A model generated the notes under the pieces. The model saw only the letters and a program-made list of their open reading frames with translations. It had not been told where the DNA came from and made no database searches. The translations under genes and the position numbers were made by a program. This document shows positions 1-8,771 of a stretch of 64,000 nt of DNA, in pieces (the first letter of the stretch is position 1; every line of letters starts with the position of its first letter). Origin of the DNA: an uncultured Rhodospirillaceae bacterium (GTDB lineage Bacteria; Pseudomonadota; Alphaproteobacteria; Rhodospirillales; UBA2165); contig CAJWAR010000001.1 in assembly GCA_913020445.1 (NCBI GenBank), forward strand, positions 1 to 64,000, in the 5' to 3' direction.

Positions 1-363
1 CCCCCGAAAGCGGACATTCTCCGTCTATACTGAAATCAACTGTTTTCCGTACCCCCTTTTTCTATGCCGCCAAATCGCAAGGTTCCGCGACCTAATTTGA
101 CCCATTTTTAGGGGGTATTCCGTACCTGTTCTAAAAAGTGTACTTCATCTGAAAATTTCAGCCAGAGATTAAATTTTAATGCTGCCATATGTGCGGGACT
201 CGCTCTCCCTTTGAAGGAGAGGGTTGGGGTGAGGGGTCTTTTAGAACCTCTGTGCTCTATGTGTCCTCTGTTGATTAATTCCTTTTCGTGATTCGTAACT
301 CCCCTAATGACTCCGGCAGTGGTTTTGGTTTAGCATTGAGCCAATAATAAATTTCTTGGGGAG
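1..363. other. Intergenic left edge, no gene seen
   Basis: I see no convincing coding region here on either strand. The stretch holds an interrupted inverted repeat (TACCCCC near 49-55 and GGGGGTA near 112-118) and one copy of the dispersed repeat listed separately at 201-274. It also serves as the upstream region of the secreted coiled-coil gene that follows. Confidence 0.6.
201..274 (+). repeat. Composite dispersed repeat, copy 1
   Basis: A short palindrome (CTCTCC at 203-208 against GGAGAG at 216-221) is followed by a G-rich arm GTTGGGGTGAGGGG. After a short spacer comes a degenerate tandem, CTCTGTG at 248-254 and CTATGTG at 257-263. The same order of parts (palindrome, G-rich arm, 7-2-7 tandem) recurs near 46688-46763. 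This kind of REP-like palindrome is known from many proteobacterial genomes; calling the two parts one composite element is my inference. Confidence 0.6.
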
Positions 364-372
364 TTGCGGTTG

Positions 373-996
373 ATGATCCGCTTTTTGGTTTTGTTATTCG
401 CGTTGGCTGGTGCCTCCATCGGTGCGCGCGCGCAAGACAAAGCACCCGATCTCAGCGCCTTTAGCCCGGAAACCAGAAAAGAATACGAAGCAACGCAGAA
501 ATTCATCGATCAAACTCAAAATAAGATCACGCTTGTCCGCACCCAGACCGAGGCCCGCGCCAAGGAGATTGAAGCGCTCGCCGATAGAGTTAGCGAAATT
601 ATTACCAAGATGTCGGGTCAGGGTGAAGACAATACTGCGCTGCTGTCGGAAATTGCCGTCTTAAATGAATTGCTGGCGCTTGAGCGGCAAACGACAGCGG
701 AGTTACGGAAAGATAATAACGAGCTCACGACCGCCGTGGAGTCGCATATAAAGGAAAACGCAGAAGCCAGGCAAAAGCACGATCAAGAACTTAAGCTAAA
801 ACAAGCCGAGCTCGCCGACGCGCAAAAACGGATGAACACGGCGCTAGAGACCGCGACATCGCGGGATAAAACCAACAATGTCCTGGTCTCAAATGTCGAA
901 GCACTGACGAAGGAAACCGAGCGCCTTAAGAAACAAGTAAAAATTCTGAAAGAAAACCGCTATCGTCCCAAGCGGCGGCTGGGTACGCCTAAGTAA
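373..996 (+). CDS. Secreted coiled-coil protein, unknown function
   Basis: The product is about 207 residues. The first 20 or so form a signal peptide (hydrophobic FLVLLFALAGASIGA, likely cut after ARA). The rest is rich in Glu, Lys, Gln and Ala with heptad-like spacing, giving a long predicted coiled coil, and the tail is very basic (RYRPKRRLGTPK). I prefer the ATG at 373, about 10 bases after GGGGAG, over the TTG at 364. It is probably periplasmic. It has no recognisable enzymatic domain, and it faces the 57-residue gene on the other strand with a gap of 2 bases. The secretion call is firm; function is unknown. Confidence 0.75.
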   Translation: MIRFLVLLFALAGASIGARAQDKAPDLSAFSPETRKEYEATQKFIDQTQNKITLVRTQTEARAKEIEALADRVSEIITKMSGQGEDNTALLSEIAVLNELLALERQTTAELRKDNNELTTAVESHIKENAEARQKHDQELKLKQAELADAQKRMNTALETATSRDKTNNVLVSNVEALTKETERLKKQVKILKENRYRPKRRLGTPK

Positions 997-998
997 TC

Positions 999-1172
999 CT
1001 ATTCTTCGTTATCTGACTCGGTGAGCACGCGTTTGAATTTGATCATTTGCTCAAGCCACTCAATCCGCTCTTCAACGGAATTCTCAATCGTCAAAAACAA
1101 TTCCCGCTCGCCACTTTTAAAGTTGCGCTTCTCGGTAAATATGGTTTTTGCAAATTGCATTTTTGACGCCAT
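999..1172 (-). CDS. Small 57-residue protein
   Basis: An open frame of 57 codons starts at an ATG (complement of 1170-1172) and ends with TAG. The product is charged and lacks a signal peptide or membrane segment; a middle stretch, ENSVEERIEWLEQMIKF, looks like an amphipathic helix. Codon use resembles the neighbours, and it is the last member of a minus-strand run after the MscS gene, 95 bases downstream. No good ribosome-binding site is seen, which is the main weakness. I do not recognise a family. Confidence 0.5.
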   Translation of the reverse strand: MASKMQFAKTIFTEKRNFKSGERELFLTIENSVEERIEWLEQMIKFKRVLTESDNEE

Positions 1173-1267
1173 CGTCAGGCCGTGCCTTTTTGATTTTAAT
1201 CGCGCTTAACCAGAATGATACCCGCGAAAGCGCCTCTTTGAAAAGTCAAAAATTCGTGGGCCGGGGC

Positions 1268-2149
1268 TTAGTTCGCTGCCGTCGGTGAGATGGATTGCTG
1301 GGCTTCGTTATCGGCCGTGAGATCGGGCGCTGCCACCGCAACCGTTCCTGACAACAGCGGCACGCCCGCCCCTTTCAGCGCCTTCAAAAAAGCCGTGTTG
1401 AGGGCATAGCGGGTCTGAAAATAATGATTAGTCGGCACCCAAAAGCGCAAGCCAATGATCACGCCGCCAAGGGTAAAGTCATGCACGCCGATTTGGGGCG
1501 GCTGGGTCGTATCGACCGCCTCGTCACTGTTCAATACGCCGCGCAAGGTTTCAATCACTTGATCGATATCTTGCGCATCGCCAATAGCAATGCGGCTTTC
1601 GACAATGCGTTTTTCTTCTGAGTTCACCACGACCTGGCCGACAATTTCTTTGTTGGGAATGGTGATCTTCTCGCCATCTTCACCGGTTAAGACGGTTGCC
1701 GCCAATTTTACGTCGGCGACGACACCGCTGACTTTACCGATCGTAATGGTGTCTCCAACGGCGTAAGTACGGCCCAAAAGAATAGCAAAGCCGGCACCAA
1801 AATTTGACAGCGGCCCTTGGATGGCGAGCGTCGCCCCAAACGCCGTCGCGCCGGCCAAAGCAATCAACGGCGCAATACTGATACCGAAATTGCCCAGCGT
1901 GATGACAATAAGGATCGCAATAACAACCAACTTGACGATATTACCGATTAGCCGCGCCAGTGCCGGGTCGACATCTTTGCCGGTGGTGACATCGACAACT
2001 TTCCGCCCTGCCCAGCCAGCGGCTTTGAGGCCGATAAAAAGGAATACCAGCGCGCCCAATATCTGGAAACCATAGGCGACGCTAAACTCTACCAAGGTTT
2101 CGATGAGCTGTTGCAGGGCTTCAATATTTTTCTCGATGTCTTTTTCCAT
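1268..2149 (-). CDS. Small-conductance mechanosensitive channel (MscS family)
   Basis: This 293-residue inner-membrane protein opens under membrane tension to release solutes during hypo-osmotic shock. It has three membrane segments near residues 20-45, 68-90 and 93-125. The third is the Gly/Ala-rich pore helix (ALAGATAFGATLAIQGPLSN). Then comes the beta domain (VGDTITIGKVSGVVADV, ITIPN) and a C-terminal alpha/beta cage. Length is normal for the short MscS type. GGAGAG lies just before the ATG. It follows the 174-residue gene by 18 bases, so they are probably cotranscribed. Confidence 0.93.
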   Translation of the reverse strand: MEKDIEKNIEALQQLIETLVEFSVAYGFQILGALVFLFIGLKAAGWAGRKVVDVTTGKDVDPALARLIGNIVKLVVIAILIVITLGNFGISIAPLIALAGATAFGATLAIQGPLSNFGAGFAILLGRTYAVGDTITIGKVSGVVADVKLAATVLTGEDGEKITIPNKEIVGQVVVNSEEKRIVESRIAIGDAQDIDQVIETLRGVLNSDEAVDTTQPPQIGVHDFTLGGVIIGLRFWVPTNHYFQTRYALNTAFLKALKGAGVPLLSGTVAVAAPDLTADNEAQQSISPTAAN

Positions 2150-2167
2150 TTTTGTCTCTCCGGTTAT

Positions 2168-2692
2168 CTAATGTAATTGAGATGGTTCGCTGGCAACCAC
2201 CGCCGCCGCGTCACCAATTGCCAACTGCAAATCCCAGCCGGCTTTATCCGAGGCTTGCTGGAGAATATGGCAAACCGCGTGCAGCATTTCATCGTTTAAA
2301 TTGAGATTAATGCTTTTGCCGCCAATGGTGTGTAAGGACAGCCTGATTATACCCTGTTCCGTTGTGCCGAGATCTGCTTTAACCGCCAGCAGCGGTTGCT
2401 CGGTTTCGGGGGCAGATTTCACCGGCTGTTCATGTTTTTGGCTGAAATCACCGGCCTGCACCGCTTCCTGATGCTGCAGGGAAAGAACCGCGTTTTTCAC
2501 CTGGGCCCGGTCCTGATCCTGCACATCGGGTTCGGTGGCAAAGCTTTGCACAGCGACACCCCAAATCTCTTTGACCAGCCGCCGGGTCAGCCAGACCCGG
2601 TATTCGGTTTTCTCAATCGTGTTGACGCGAAACAATATCCGGTCTTCCGCCGGATTGTATTCTGCCGTCATTTGATGCAATGCATCAGCCAT
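2168..2692 (-). CDS. Conserved hypothetical protein, 174 residues
   Basis: I start this gene at the ATG at 2692, after GGGGAT, because the longer frame would run into the upstream lactonase gene. The N-terminal part (NPAEDRILFRVNTIEKTEYRVWLTRRLVKEIW) resembles hypothetical proteins I recall from Rhodospirillales; the middle is a polar linker. The C-terminal 70 residues (IRLSLHTIGGKSINLNL, MLHAVCHILQQA) look like a small alpha/beta domain. There is no signal peptide or membrane segment. It sits between the SMP-30-like and MscS genes with 13- and 18-base gaps, so it is in an operon with them. Function unknown. Confidence 0.8.
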   Translation of the reverse strand: MADALHQMTAEYNPAEDRILFRVNTIEKTEYRVWLTRRLVKEIWGVAVQSFATEPDVQDQDRAQVKNAVLSLQHQEAVQAGDFSQKHEQPVKSAPETEQPLLAVKADLGTTEQGIIRLSLHTIGGKSINLNLNDEMLHAVCHILQQASDKAGWDLQLAIGDAAAVVASEPSQLH

Positions 2693-2705
2693 TAATCCAT
2701 CCCCA

Positions 2706-3749
2706 TCAATCCAGCCAATGCGCCATCGGCAATCCGGCCACCGGCGAGGTGAAATAAGGAATGCGTGTGCCGCGCAGGCTGCCGATATAAGCGGTTTTAA
2801 GATCAGGCCCGCCAAAAGTCACGCTGGCAAACCAGGGTGCTATGGTGCCGCCGGCAGCGAGCATGAGTTCCGGCGTCGCTTCGTCATTTCGAAAAGCTGT
2901 CTCAAGGGCTTCAGATGCCGCCTCATTATCATCATCCAAAATGACGGTGTAATCGCCGTCGGGGGTGATGGCGAAAATCTGGTCCGACATCACCAGCGTC
3001 CCCCAGAGATTGCCATAAGCATCGAACGTAATGCCATCCGGAAAACAATTCTTACCCGGCTTACCGAGCTTGCTGGGTCCAAACACTTCACGGCCTGAGA
3101 GCGAGCCGTCCTCAGCGACTTTCATGCGCGACACACATTGGCCGGTGGTCTCCACAATATAGATATACTCCTCTTTGGCATCGAGGCGCACTTCATTGGT
3201 GAAGCCGAAACCATCGGCAACCACCCTGAGCCCGTTCTCATCAGCGAGCGCGACATACCCATCGGCAACGTTCGGGCTCATCGCCTGCATCCAGTTTTTA
3301 ATGCGGGTCGAGACGGTCAGCCATAACCGGTCTTTCGAATCCCGGAGCACAAAATTGACCTTGCCAATCGCCTGGCCATCAATGCTGTCATAAAGCGTCT
3401 TGGTTTCACCGCCCGGCGCCATCACCTCCAACACATCGGTGCCGAAATTGGAGATAAATATTCTGCCATCCCGGCCAAATGCCATGCCGTTGGGCAGGGT
3501 ACCCTCGGTAAAGCGCGTGGCATCATCGCTGGCTTCTTCAAACTGATCTTTCAAATCACCAAATGTCTGGGTGATGATTTCCTGAGAACCATCCGGCTTG
3601 ATGTGGACGACCCCGCCCCTGGCATCCGCCGCCCAGAGCGAGCCGTCACGAGTGGCGAGAATACATTCCGGGCGCTGTAAATCTTCACCGATGTAGGAAA
3701 GATCGCTGGCCTCAACTCTAAAATTTAATATTGGATTATCAGTCATCAT
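2706..3749 (-). CDS. SMP-30/gluconolactonase-like beta-propeller protein
   Basis: The 347-residue product has the repeated blades of the SMP-30/gluconolactonase/LRE family (for example PECILATRDGSLWAADARGG, NGMAFGRDGRIFISNFG, FPDGITFDAYGNLWGTLV). Members bind a divalent metal in the centre of a six-bladed propeller and hydrolyse sugar or other lactones. No signal peptide is seen, so it should be cytoplasmic. It begins the operon running through the 174-residue protein to MscS, and GAAGAG precedes the start. The substrate cannot be read from the sequence. Confidence 0.85.
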   Translation of the reverse strand: MMTDNPILNFRVEASDLSYIGEDLQRPECILATRDGSLWAADARGGVVHIKPDGSQEIITQTFGDLKDQFEEASDDATRFTEGTLPNGMAFGRDGRIFISNFGTDVLEVMAPGGETKTLYDSIDGQAIGKVNFVLRDSKDRLWLTVSTRIKNWMQAMSPNVADGYVALADENGLRVVADGFGFTNEVRLDAKEEYIYIVETTGQCVSRMKVAEDGSLSGREVFGPSKLGKPGKNCFPDGITFDAYGNLWGTLVMSDQIFAITPDGDYTVILDDDNEAASEALETAFRNDEATPELMLAAGGTIAPWFASVTFGGPDLKTAYIGSLRGTRIPYFTSPVAGLPMAHWLD

Positions 3750-3839
3750 TACTCTTCATTTCTTGGGCTTTTTATTCGCCGCAAAACATGCTTTGTTTTC
3801 ATCCAGCTTTACGATTACAAATTTGCGGGGGAATCCGAT

Positions 3840-4136
3840 ATGAGTCAATTCGCGTTATTCGCTACCTTAACTTTAGAGCCGGGCACCAAAGACGCCTTTA
3901 TGCCATTGATCCAGGAAAATGCAGCTTCATCAGTAGCTGATGAACCAGGATGCCAGCGCTTCGATGTTCTGCTGCCCCGCAAAGATGACAACGAAAATAC
4001 GGTTTATTTGTATGAATGTTATGATGACAAAGATGCTTTCGCGGCCCATCAAGCAACACCGCATTACACTAAATTTGGCGATACGGGCGGTGCCATGATT
4101 GCCAATATGGAAGTCGTCATGATGACCGGACGGTAA
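3840..4136 (+). CDS. Antibiotic biosynthesis monooxygenase (ABM) domain protein, YgiN-like
   Basis: This 98-residue single-domain protein has the ABM ferredoxin-like fold pattern: an N-terminal strand (FALFATLTLEPGTKDAF), the helix with EPGCQRFDVL, then YLYECYDDKDAFAAHQATPHYTKF. Family members are dimeric, cofactor-free oxygenases or quinol-handling enzymes. It lies 13 bases before the CoA ligase gene on the same strand, which suggests a shared transcript and a role in catabolism of the ligase's substrate, possibly aromatic. The family call is strong and the substrate unknown. Confidence 0.9.
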   Translation: MSQFALFATLTLEPGTKDAFMPLIQENAASSVADEPGCQRFDVLLPRKDDNENTVYLYECYDDKDAFAAHQATPHYTKFGDTGGAMIANMEVVMMTGR

Positions 4137-4149
4137 ATAGGAGACCTTT

Positions 4150-5712
4150 ATGCAGACCTGTTACGATCTGGTTTGGCTTTCGGCCGAGCGTGCGCCGGGT
4201 GATCTGGCGATTGTTGATGATCAAAGCGACCGCGCCCTGACCTACCGGGAATTGATCGAAGAAGTTGATATTGTCGCGGCGGGCCTGCAAGCGCGCGGCG
4301 TCACCCAAGGTATGCGGATTGCGACCGTGCTGCCGAGCCTGTTTGATCATGCGATAGTTCTCTTGGCACTGCAAAGATTGGCCGCCATTCCGGCGCTATT
4401 GAATTTCCGCCTCCAGCCGGAAGAAATTTCCGAGCTGATTAAAATCGGTGAGATCGAAGGTGCGATCATTTTACCCGATGAAGCATTAGCGGAAACGGTT
4501 GCAGCGGCCCTACCTTCGACAGACCGCCTGCTGAGCGTCGGCGGTACCGCCGGTTCAGCGGTTGATTTTGCCGACTGCCGCGGCGACATTGCCGAGCTTG
4601 TCCCCATTCCAAAGCCCGACCGGGAAGACATCACTTTTATTTTTTATACATCGGGGACGACCGGCCTGCCGAAAGGCGTTGAGCTCTCCCACCGGACGAC
4701 GGAACACCGCATCTTGTGGCTCGCCACTCAAGCCGGCTTTCGCCACGGCAATCATAATAAGGCTTTGGGCTTTATGCCCTTGAGCCATGCCATCGGATTT
4801 TATGGCGTCTTTCTGGCCGCGCTTGGGTATGGCGGCACCTATTATGTGCAATCAGCCTTTAATCCGGTTGAAGCGGTCGACATGATCGAAAAATATGAGA
4901 TCACCTATATGTTTGCCGTGCCGCAATTGTACTTCGCGATGACCCAAGCCCCCAATTACAGCCCGGATAAAATGAAAAGCCTGCAGACCGTGCTCTATGG
5001 CGGGGCGGAAATCATGCCTGATCTGCTGATCAAAATTGATAAAGAATGGCCGGCGAAAATATTTCATATCTATGGCACCACCGAAATCATGTGTCCGTTT
5101 TCAAATCCCGATCCGGTCGGTGAACATACAAGACTGCGTCCGGCATTTTATGCCAACCTGAGGGTGATTAAAATCGGCGGCGGTGTTGATGACATTGCTG
5201 AACCGGGCGAAGAGGGCGAACTGATAGTTGATGCTTCGAGCGATTTGGTATTTTCCGGCTACCTCAACCAGCCCGACGCAATGGCCGAGGCAGTTATCGA
5301 TAGCTGGTATCACACCGGTGATGTCTGCTTGGTCCGCGGCGATGGTGATTATAATCTGATCGGGCGCACTGGCGACATGGTGCGCTCAGGTGGTGAGAAT
5401 ATTCACCCGTCTGAGATTGAACCATTTCTGATGGCTTATCCCAATGTCACTGAAACCGCTATCATCGGCGTCAAAGATCCGGCCTGGGGTGAAATGGTGG
5501 TGGCTTGTGTGGTGGCTGCGGATACCGATGCGGCGGCGCTTGATGCTCATATGCGGGAAACACCGCTCACCAGTTACAAGCGCCCAAAAGCCTATCTGTT
5601 CATGGAAGTCCTGCCCCGTAATGCCGCCAACAAAGTCTTGCGCCGGGATTTGCGGAATTTGGCCGAGGACGCGAAACAAGGAAGCGGGGAATTCAGCCTC
5701 GAAGAAGTTTAA
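4150..5712 (+). CDS. AMP-forming acyl-CoA synthetase/ligase
   Basis: The 520-residue enzyme activates a carboxylic acid with ATP and couples it to CoA. The phosphate-binding motif FYTSGTTGLPKGVE lies near residue 164. YGTTEIMCPF forms the adenylate site, YHTGDVC precedes the hinge GRTGDMVRSGGENIHPSEIE near 405, and the catalytic lysine is probably in NAANKVLRRDL near 497. Length is typical of the family. An RBS (AGGAG region) precedes the ATG. It follows the ABM gene closely and overlaps the end of the opposing ChaC gene by 4 bases. The substrate is not predictable; aryl or medium-chain acids are options. Confidence 0.92.
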   Translation: MQTCYDLVWLSAERAPGDLAIVDDQSDRALTYRELIEEVDIVAAGLQARGVTQGMRIATVLPSLFDHAIVLLALQRLAAIPALLNFRLQPEEISELIKIGEIEGAIILPDEALAETVAAALPSTDRLLSVGGTAGSAVDFADCRGDIAELVPIPKPDREDITFIFYTSGTTGLPKGVELSHRTTEHRILWLATQAGFRHGNHNKALGFMPLSHAIGFYGVFLAALGYGGTYYVQSAFNPVEAVDMIEKYEITYMFAVPQLYFAMTQAPNYSPDKMKSLQTVLYGGAEIMPDLLIKIDKEWPAKIFHIYGTTEIMCPFSNPDPVGEHTRLRPAFYANLRVIKIGGGVDDIAEPGEEGELIVDASSDLVFSGYLNQPDAMAEAVIDSWYHTGDVCLVRGDGDYNLIGRTGDMVRSGGENIHPSEIEPFLMAYPNVTETAIIGVKDPAWGEMVVACVVAADTDAAALDAHMRETPLTSYKRPKAYLFMEVLPRNAANKVLRRDLRNLAEDAKQGSGEFSLEEV

Positions 5713-6437
5713 GCCTCACCTTTTAACGCCCGGATCATACGGGCGAGCTTAAACAGATGATGATCGACCAAGCCGAGCTCTTTGAGGTGGCTGACCGTAT
5801 TAAAGAGGTAATCCTCACCTTTGCCGAGCGGACCTTCAGCATAGGCCAACGCCTGCGCCACCTCATCAATCGCCAATTTACCAATATAATTTTCGTGCGC
5901 ATGGTTCATAGTAAAGGCGATGGCGCGAACGATTTCTTTTTTTGGCTCTTTGTCTGACCCGACGCCGATATGAAGCTTGACGAATTTCGGCGTGTATGAG
6001 CCGCCGACCATTTCACGGTTCCAAATAACCTTTAATTCCTGCTCGCGGTCTTTGGCGGCGATCCTAAAAGCAATACCTTTGCATGATCCGCCATTTTCCA
6101 AAGCCAGCATGAGCCCCGGGCGCTCCGGCGTACCGCGGCCCATTTTGGTCTGCATACAGAATTGCCGGTGAAAACCATAGAGCTCGGCATGGCGTTGTTC
6201 GACAAAATGGATCATCGGGCTCCAAATTAAGGAGCCGTAAGCAAACAACCAGATATCTTCCTCGGGCGGAATATCGGCGAGCAAACTCCAACGGGATTTA
6301 TCGCGCTCGGCTTCGGGCAGGCGCACAAAATGGCCTTGCAACTCGCCCTCGGTAATCATTTCCTCGAGCACGCCGTTTTCAACATCTTCACGGGCTATGT
6401 GCCCGCGCTGTTTTAAGGAAGGTACGGAATTGGTCAT
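5709..6437 (-). CDS. ChaC-type glutathione-specific gamma-glutamylcyclotransferase
   Basis: ChaC enzymes split glutathione into 5-oxoproline and Cys-Gly in the cytoplasm. The substrate-binding motif YGSLIWSP starts at residue 67 and the likely catalytic glutamate is E142 in NREM. The remaining conserved core (GFHRQFCM, RGTPERPGLMLAL, GGSYTP) is intact. At 242 residues it is slightly longer than usual because of an N-terminal extension of about 55 residues. It converges on the CoA ligase with a 4-base overlap. A fused oxoprolinase-family gene at 25854-29453 could use the 5-oxoproline released here, but that link is inference. Confidence 0.92.
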   Translation of the reverse strand: MTNSVPSLKQRGHIAREDVENGVLEEMITEGELQGHFVRLPEAERDKSRWSLLADIPPEEDIWLFAYGSLIWSPMIHFVEQRHAELYGFHRQFCMQTKMGRGTPERPGLMLALENGGSCKGIAFRIAAKDREQELKVIWNREMVGGSYTPKFVKLHIGVGSDKEPKKEIVRAIAFTMNHAHENYIGKLAIDEVAQALAYAEGPLGKGEDYLFNTVSHLKELGLVDHHLFKLARMIRALKGEA

Positions 6438-6601
6438 CTCTTATAGGTATGATGGCGAGGAGGATGCGACAAGCCAAATATGCAAAAGTTCATCTACCGA
6501 ACGGATTGGCTTCAAGCCTTGTCATTCGGTTTGATCTCCGCTTAATTACGACAAATCTAATGTTTTGATATAAAGTCGCGATAGGGATCAGCGAGAGGCT
6601 T

Positions 6602-8185
6602 ATGAAGAAACCAAATTTTTTACTGATTGTCACCGATCAGCACCGGGCCGACAATCTTGGCTGCTACGGCAATACTATCGTTAAAACGCCAAATATTGAC
6701 AGCATCGCCGGCAGCGGCACGCTGTTTGAACGCTTTTATGTCGCCAATCCGTTGTGCATGCCCAATCGATCATCCTTGATGACCGGACGTATGCCGTCAG
6801 TTCATGGCGTGCGCTGTAATGGCACACCATTGTCGCTGAACAATCGCACTTACGTCGAGCATCTCGCCGATAATGGCTACGACACTGCCTTGATCGGCAA
6901 GTCTCATTTGCAAAATATGACCGGCAATCCTCCCGGCTGGTCGCCGTCTTCGGATGATTTCGCCATCGATGAAAACGGCATCCCCCAGCAAGCCTTTAAT
7001 TGGGATATGCAGGGCGACGGTTATGAAAATGAAAATCCAAATCATTGGCAAGACGATGACAACCATAAGGTCAAACTGCCGTTTTACGGCTTTGAACATG
7101 TGGACCTCTGCCTCGGACATTCGGATGAAGTCGGCGGCGCTTATGAGCGCTGGCTGTTGGAAAAAGAACCCAACGCTAATGCCATGCGGGGCCGCGACAA
7201 CTGCAAGTCAGACAATCGCATCACCACGCCGCAAGCCTGGAAAACCCAATTGCCGGAAGAACTGTATCCTTCTGCCTATATCGGCGACATGACCTTGGAT
7301 TACCTCGATAACCATGCGAGTTCGGAGGATGACGCACCGTTCTTTATTCAATGTTCTTTCCCCGACCCGCACCACCCCTTTACGCCGCCGGGCAAATATT
7401 GGGACATGTATGATCCCGATGACATGCCGGTGCCCGAAACAATAGAAACGGGTGATTCCTCGATGGAGGTTTTTTTAAAGGATCAATTGGCCAACGGCGA
7501 AGCAAACCGCAACACCCAAATTCCCTATGCCGTTAATGCCCGTGAAGCTCAGGAAGCGATGGCGCTGACCTTTGGCATGATCACCATGATTGACGATCAA
7601 ATTGGCCGCATCCTCGGCAAGCTCAAAGAGCTCGGCCTTGATGAAGATACAGTGATTATTTTCACCTCCGATCACGGCGATTATATGGGTGATCACGGTT
7701 TGATGTTGAAAGGTCCATTACACTTACAGGGGATGATCCGCGTGCCCTTTATCTGGAGCGACCCCGATGGCCGCAAACAAGCCACCACCTCATCGCTCGG
7801 TCAGACCATCGATATTTCTTCTTCTATATTGGATCGTGCCGGCATCAACCCCTATTGGGGCATTCAAGGCACGTCGCTGACGGGCGACATCTCAGGCAAG
7901 CAACCGACCAATCGAGACGCCATCCTGATCGAAGATGACCGCCAGCGCATTAATCTCGGATTTACCCGGTTTCAGAAAATCCGCACACTGATCACCGAAC
8001 AATACCGCTTCACCCTGGGCTATCCCGATGCCCGGGATGAGCTTTATGATCTCAAAGCCGATCCGGGTGAAACCAATAATCTGTGGGACAGCGAGCCTGA
8101 ATTGCGCGCTGAGCTTACCGATCAGCTTATGCGTATGGTTCTGGAATACCAGGACCCAACTCCCCTAGCGACAGCGGTGGCTTGA
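6602..8185 (+). CDS. Sulfatase (arylsulfatase/choline-sulfatase superfamily), cytoplasmic
   Basis: The 527-residue enzyme hydrolyses sulfate esters. It carries the N-terminal metal ligands (TDQHRADNLGCYG), the formylglycine motif C52-M-P-N-R followed by SSLMTGR, and the second metal site TSDHGDYMGDHG. The Cys-type motif needs a formylglycine-generating enzyme or similar maturase, which is not in this window. No signal peptide is present, so the substrate must be taken up or made inside. It is followed by a VOC protein and an alpha/beta hydrolase on the same strand. GAGAGG precedes the ATG. Confidence 0.93.
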   Translation: MKKPNFLLIVTDQHRADNLGCYGNTIVKTPNIDSIAGSGTLFERFYVANPLCMPNRSSLMTGRMPSVHGVRCNGTPLSLNNRTYVEHLADNGYDTALIGKSHLQNMTGNPPGWSPSSDDFAIDENGIPQQAFNWDMQGDGYENENPNHWQDDDNHKVKLPFYGFEHVDLCLGHSDEVGGAYERWLLEKEPNANAMRGRDNCKSDNRITTPQAWKTQLPEELYPSAYIGDMTLDYLDNHASSEDDAPFFIQCSFPDPHHPFTPPGKYWDMYDPDDMPVPETIETGDSSMEVFLKDQLANGEANRNTQIPYAVNAREAQEAMALTFGMITMIDDQIGRILGKLKELGLDEDTVIIFTSDHGDYMGDHGLMLKGPLHLQGMIRVPFIWSDPDGRKQATTSSLGQTIDISSSILDRAGINPYWGIQGTSLTGDISGKQPTNRDAILIEDDRQRINLGFTRFQKIRTLITEQYRFTLGYPDARDELYDLKADPGETNNLWDSEPELRAELTDQLMRMVLEYQDPTPLATAVA

Positions 8186-8216
8186 TAGTATAGAATAGTT
8201 CTAAAGGAGATATAGC

Positions 8217-8756
8217 ATGGCTGTAACAAAACTTCATCACGCCGCCTATCGCTGCAAGGATGCTCAGGAAACAGCGGATTTCTATACCAAACTTTTAGGC
8301 CTCGAATATTATGCCGCGGTTTCTGAAGAAACGATCCCATCCACCGGCGAAGAATGTCCCTACATGCATATCTTCTTTGCCATGAAAGATGGCTCCTGTG
8401 TTGCCTTTTTCGAAGTGCCGAACGAGCCGCCGATGCAAAAAGACCCCAACACCCCTGAATGGGTTCAGCATCTGGCGCTGCAAGTTGAAAGCATGGAAGA
8501 ATTGTTGGAGCGCAAGCAAATTCTCGAAGACGCCGGTGTTGAAGTGATTGGCCCGACCAATCACGGCTTCTGCGAATCTATTTACTTCTTTGATCCCAAC
8601 GGCCACCGCACCGAGCTTACCTTCCATATCGGCGATGACGCGATGATGGAGAAGCTAAAATCAACCGCGCCGGCCATGCTCGAAAAGTGGAACAAAACCA
8701 AAGAAGTCCAGCGCGACGCCGCCTGGGTTCACGACGGCTCAACGCAAAATCAATAG
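8217..8756 (+). CDS. VOC-superfamily (glyoxalase/extradiol dioxygenase-like) protein
   Basis: The 179-residue protein contains one vicinal-oxygen-chelate domain: LHHAAYRCKDAQETADFYTK at the start, VQHLALQVESMEELLER in the middle and FFDPNGHRTELTFHI as the end of the second module. Candidate metal ligands are an N-terminal His, the His of QHLAL and the Glu of RTEL. Such enzymes isomerise, open or thiolate small carbonyl or catechol substrates. A clear AGGAG precedes the ATG, 31 bases after the sulfatase stop, so they are likely cotranscribed. Confidence 0.88.
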   Translation: MAVTKLHHAAYRCKDAQETADFYTKLLGLEYYAAVSEETIPSTGEECPYMHIFFAMKDGSCVAFFEVPNEPPMQKDPNTPEWVQHLALQVESMEELLERKQILEDAGVEVIGPTNHGFCESIYFFDPNGHRTELTFHIGDDAMMEKLKSTAPAMLEKWNKTKEVQRDAAWVHDGSTQNQ

Positions 8757-8771
8757 CGCAGTGTCTCCACC

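Noticed and set aside
49-118. TACCCCC/GGGGGTA inverted repeat at the left edge as an IS end
   Set aside because: The arms are short and there is no transposase nearby or target duplication.
6546-6574. Possible promoter TTACGA-17-TATAAA before the sulfatase gene
   Set aside because: The -35 matches only half of the consensus, so I do not list it as a feature.
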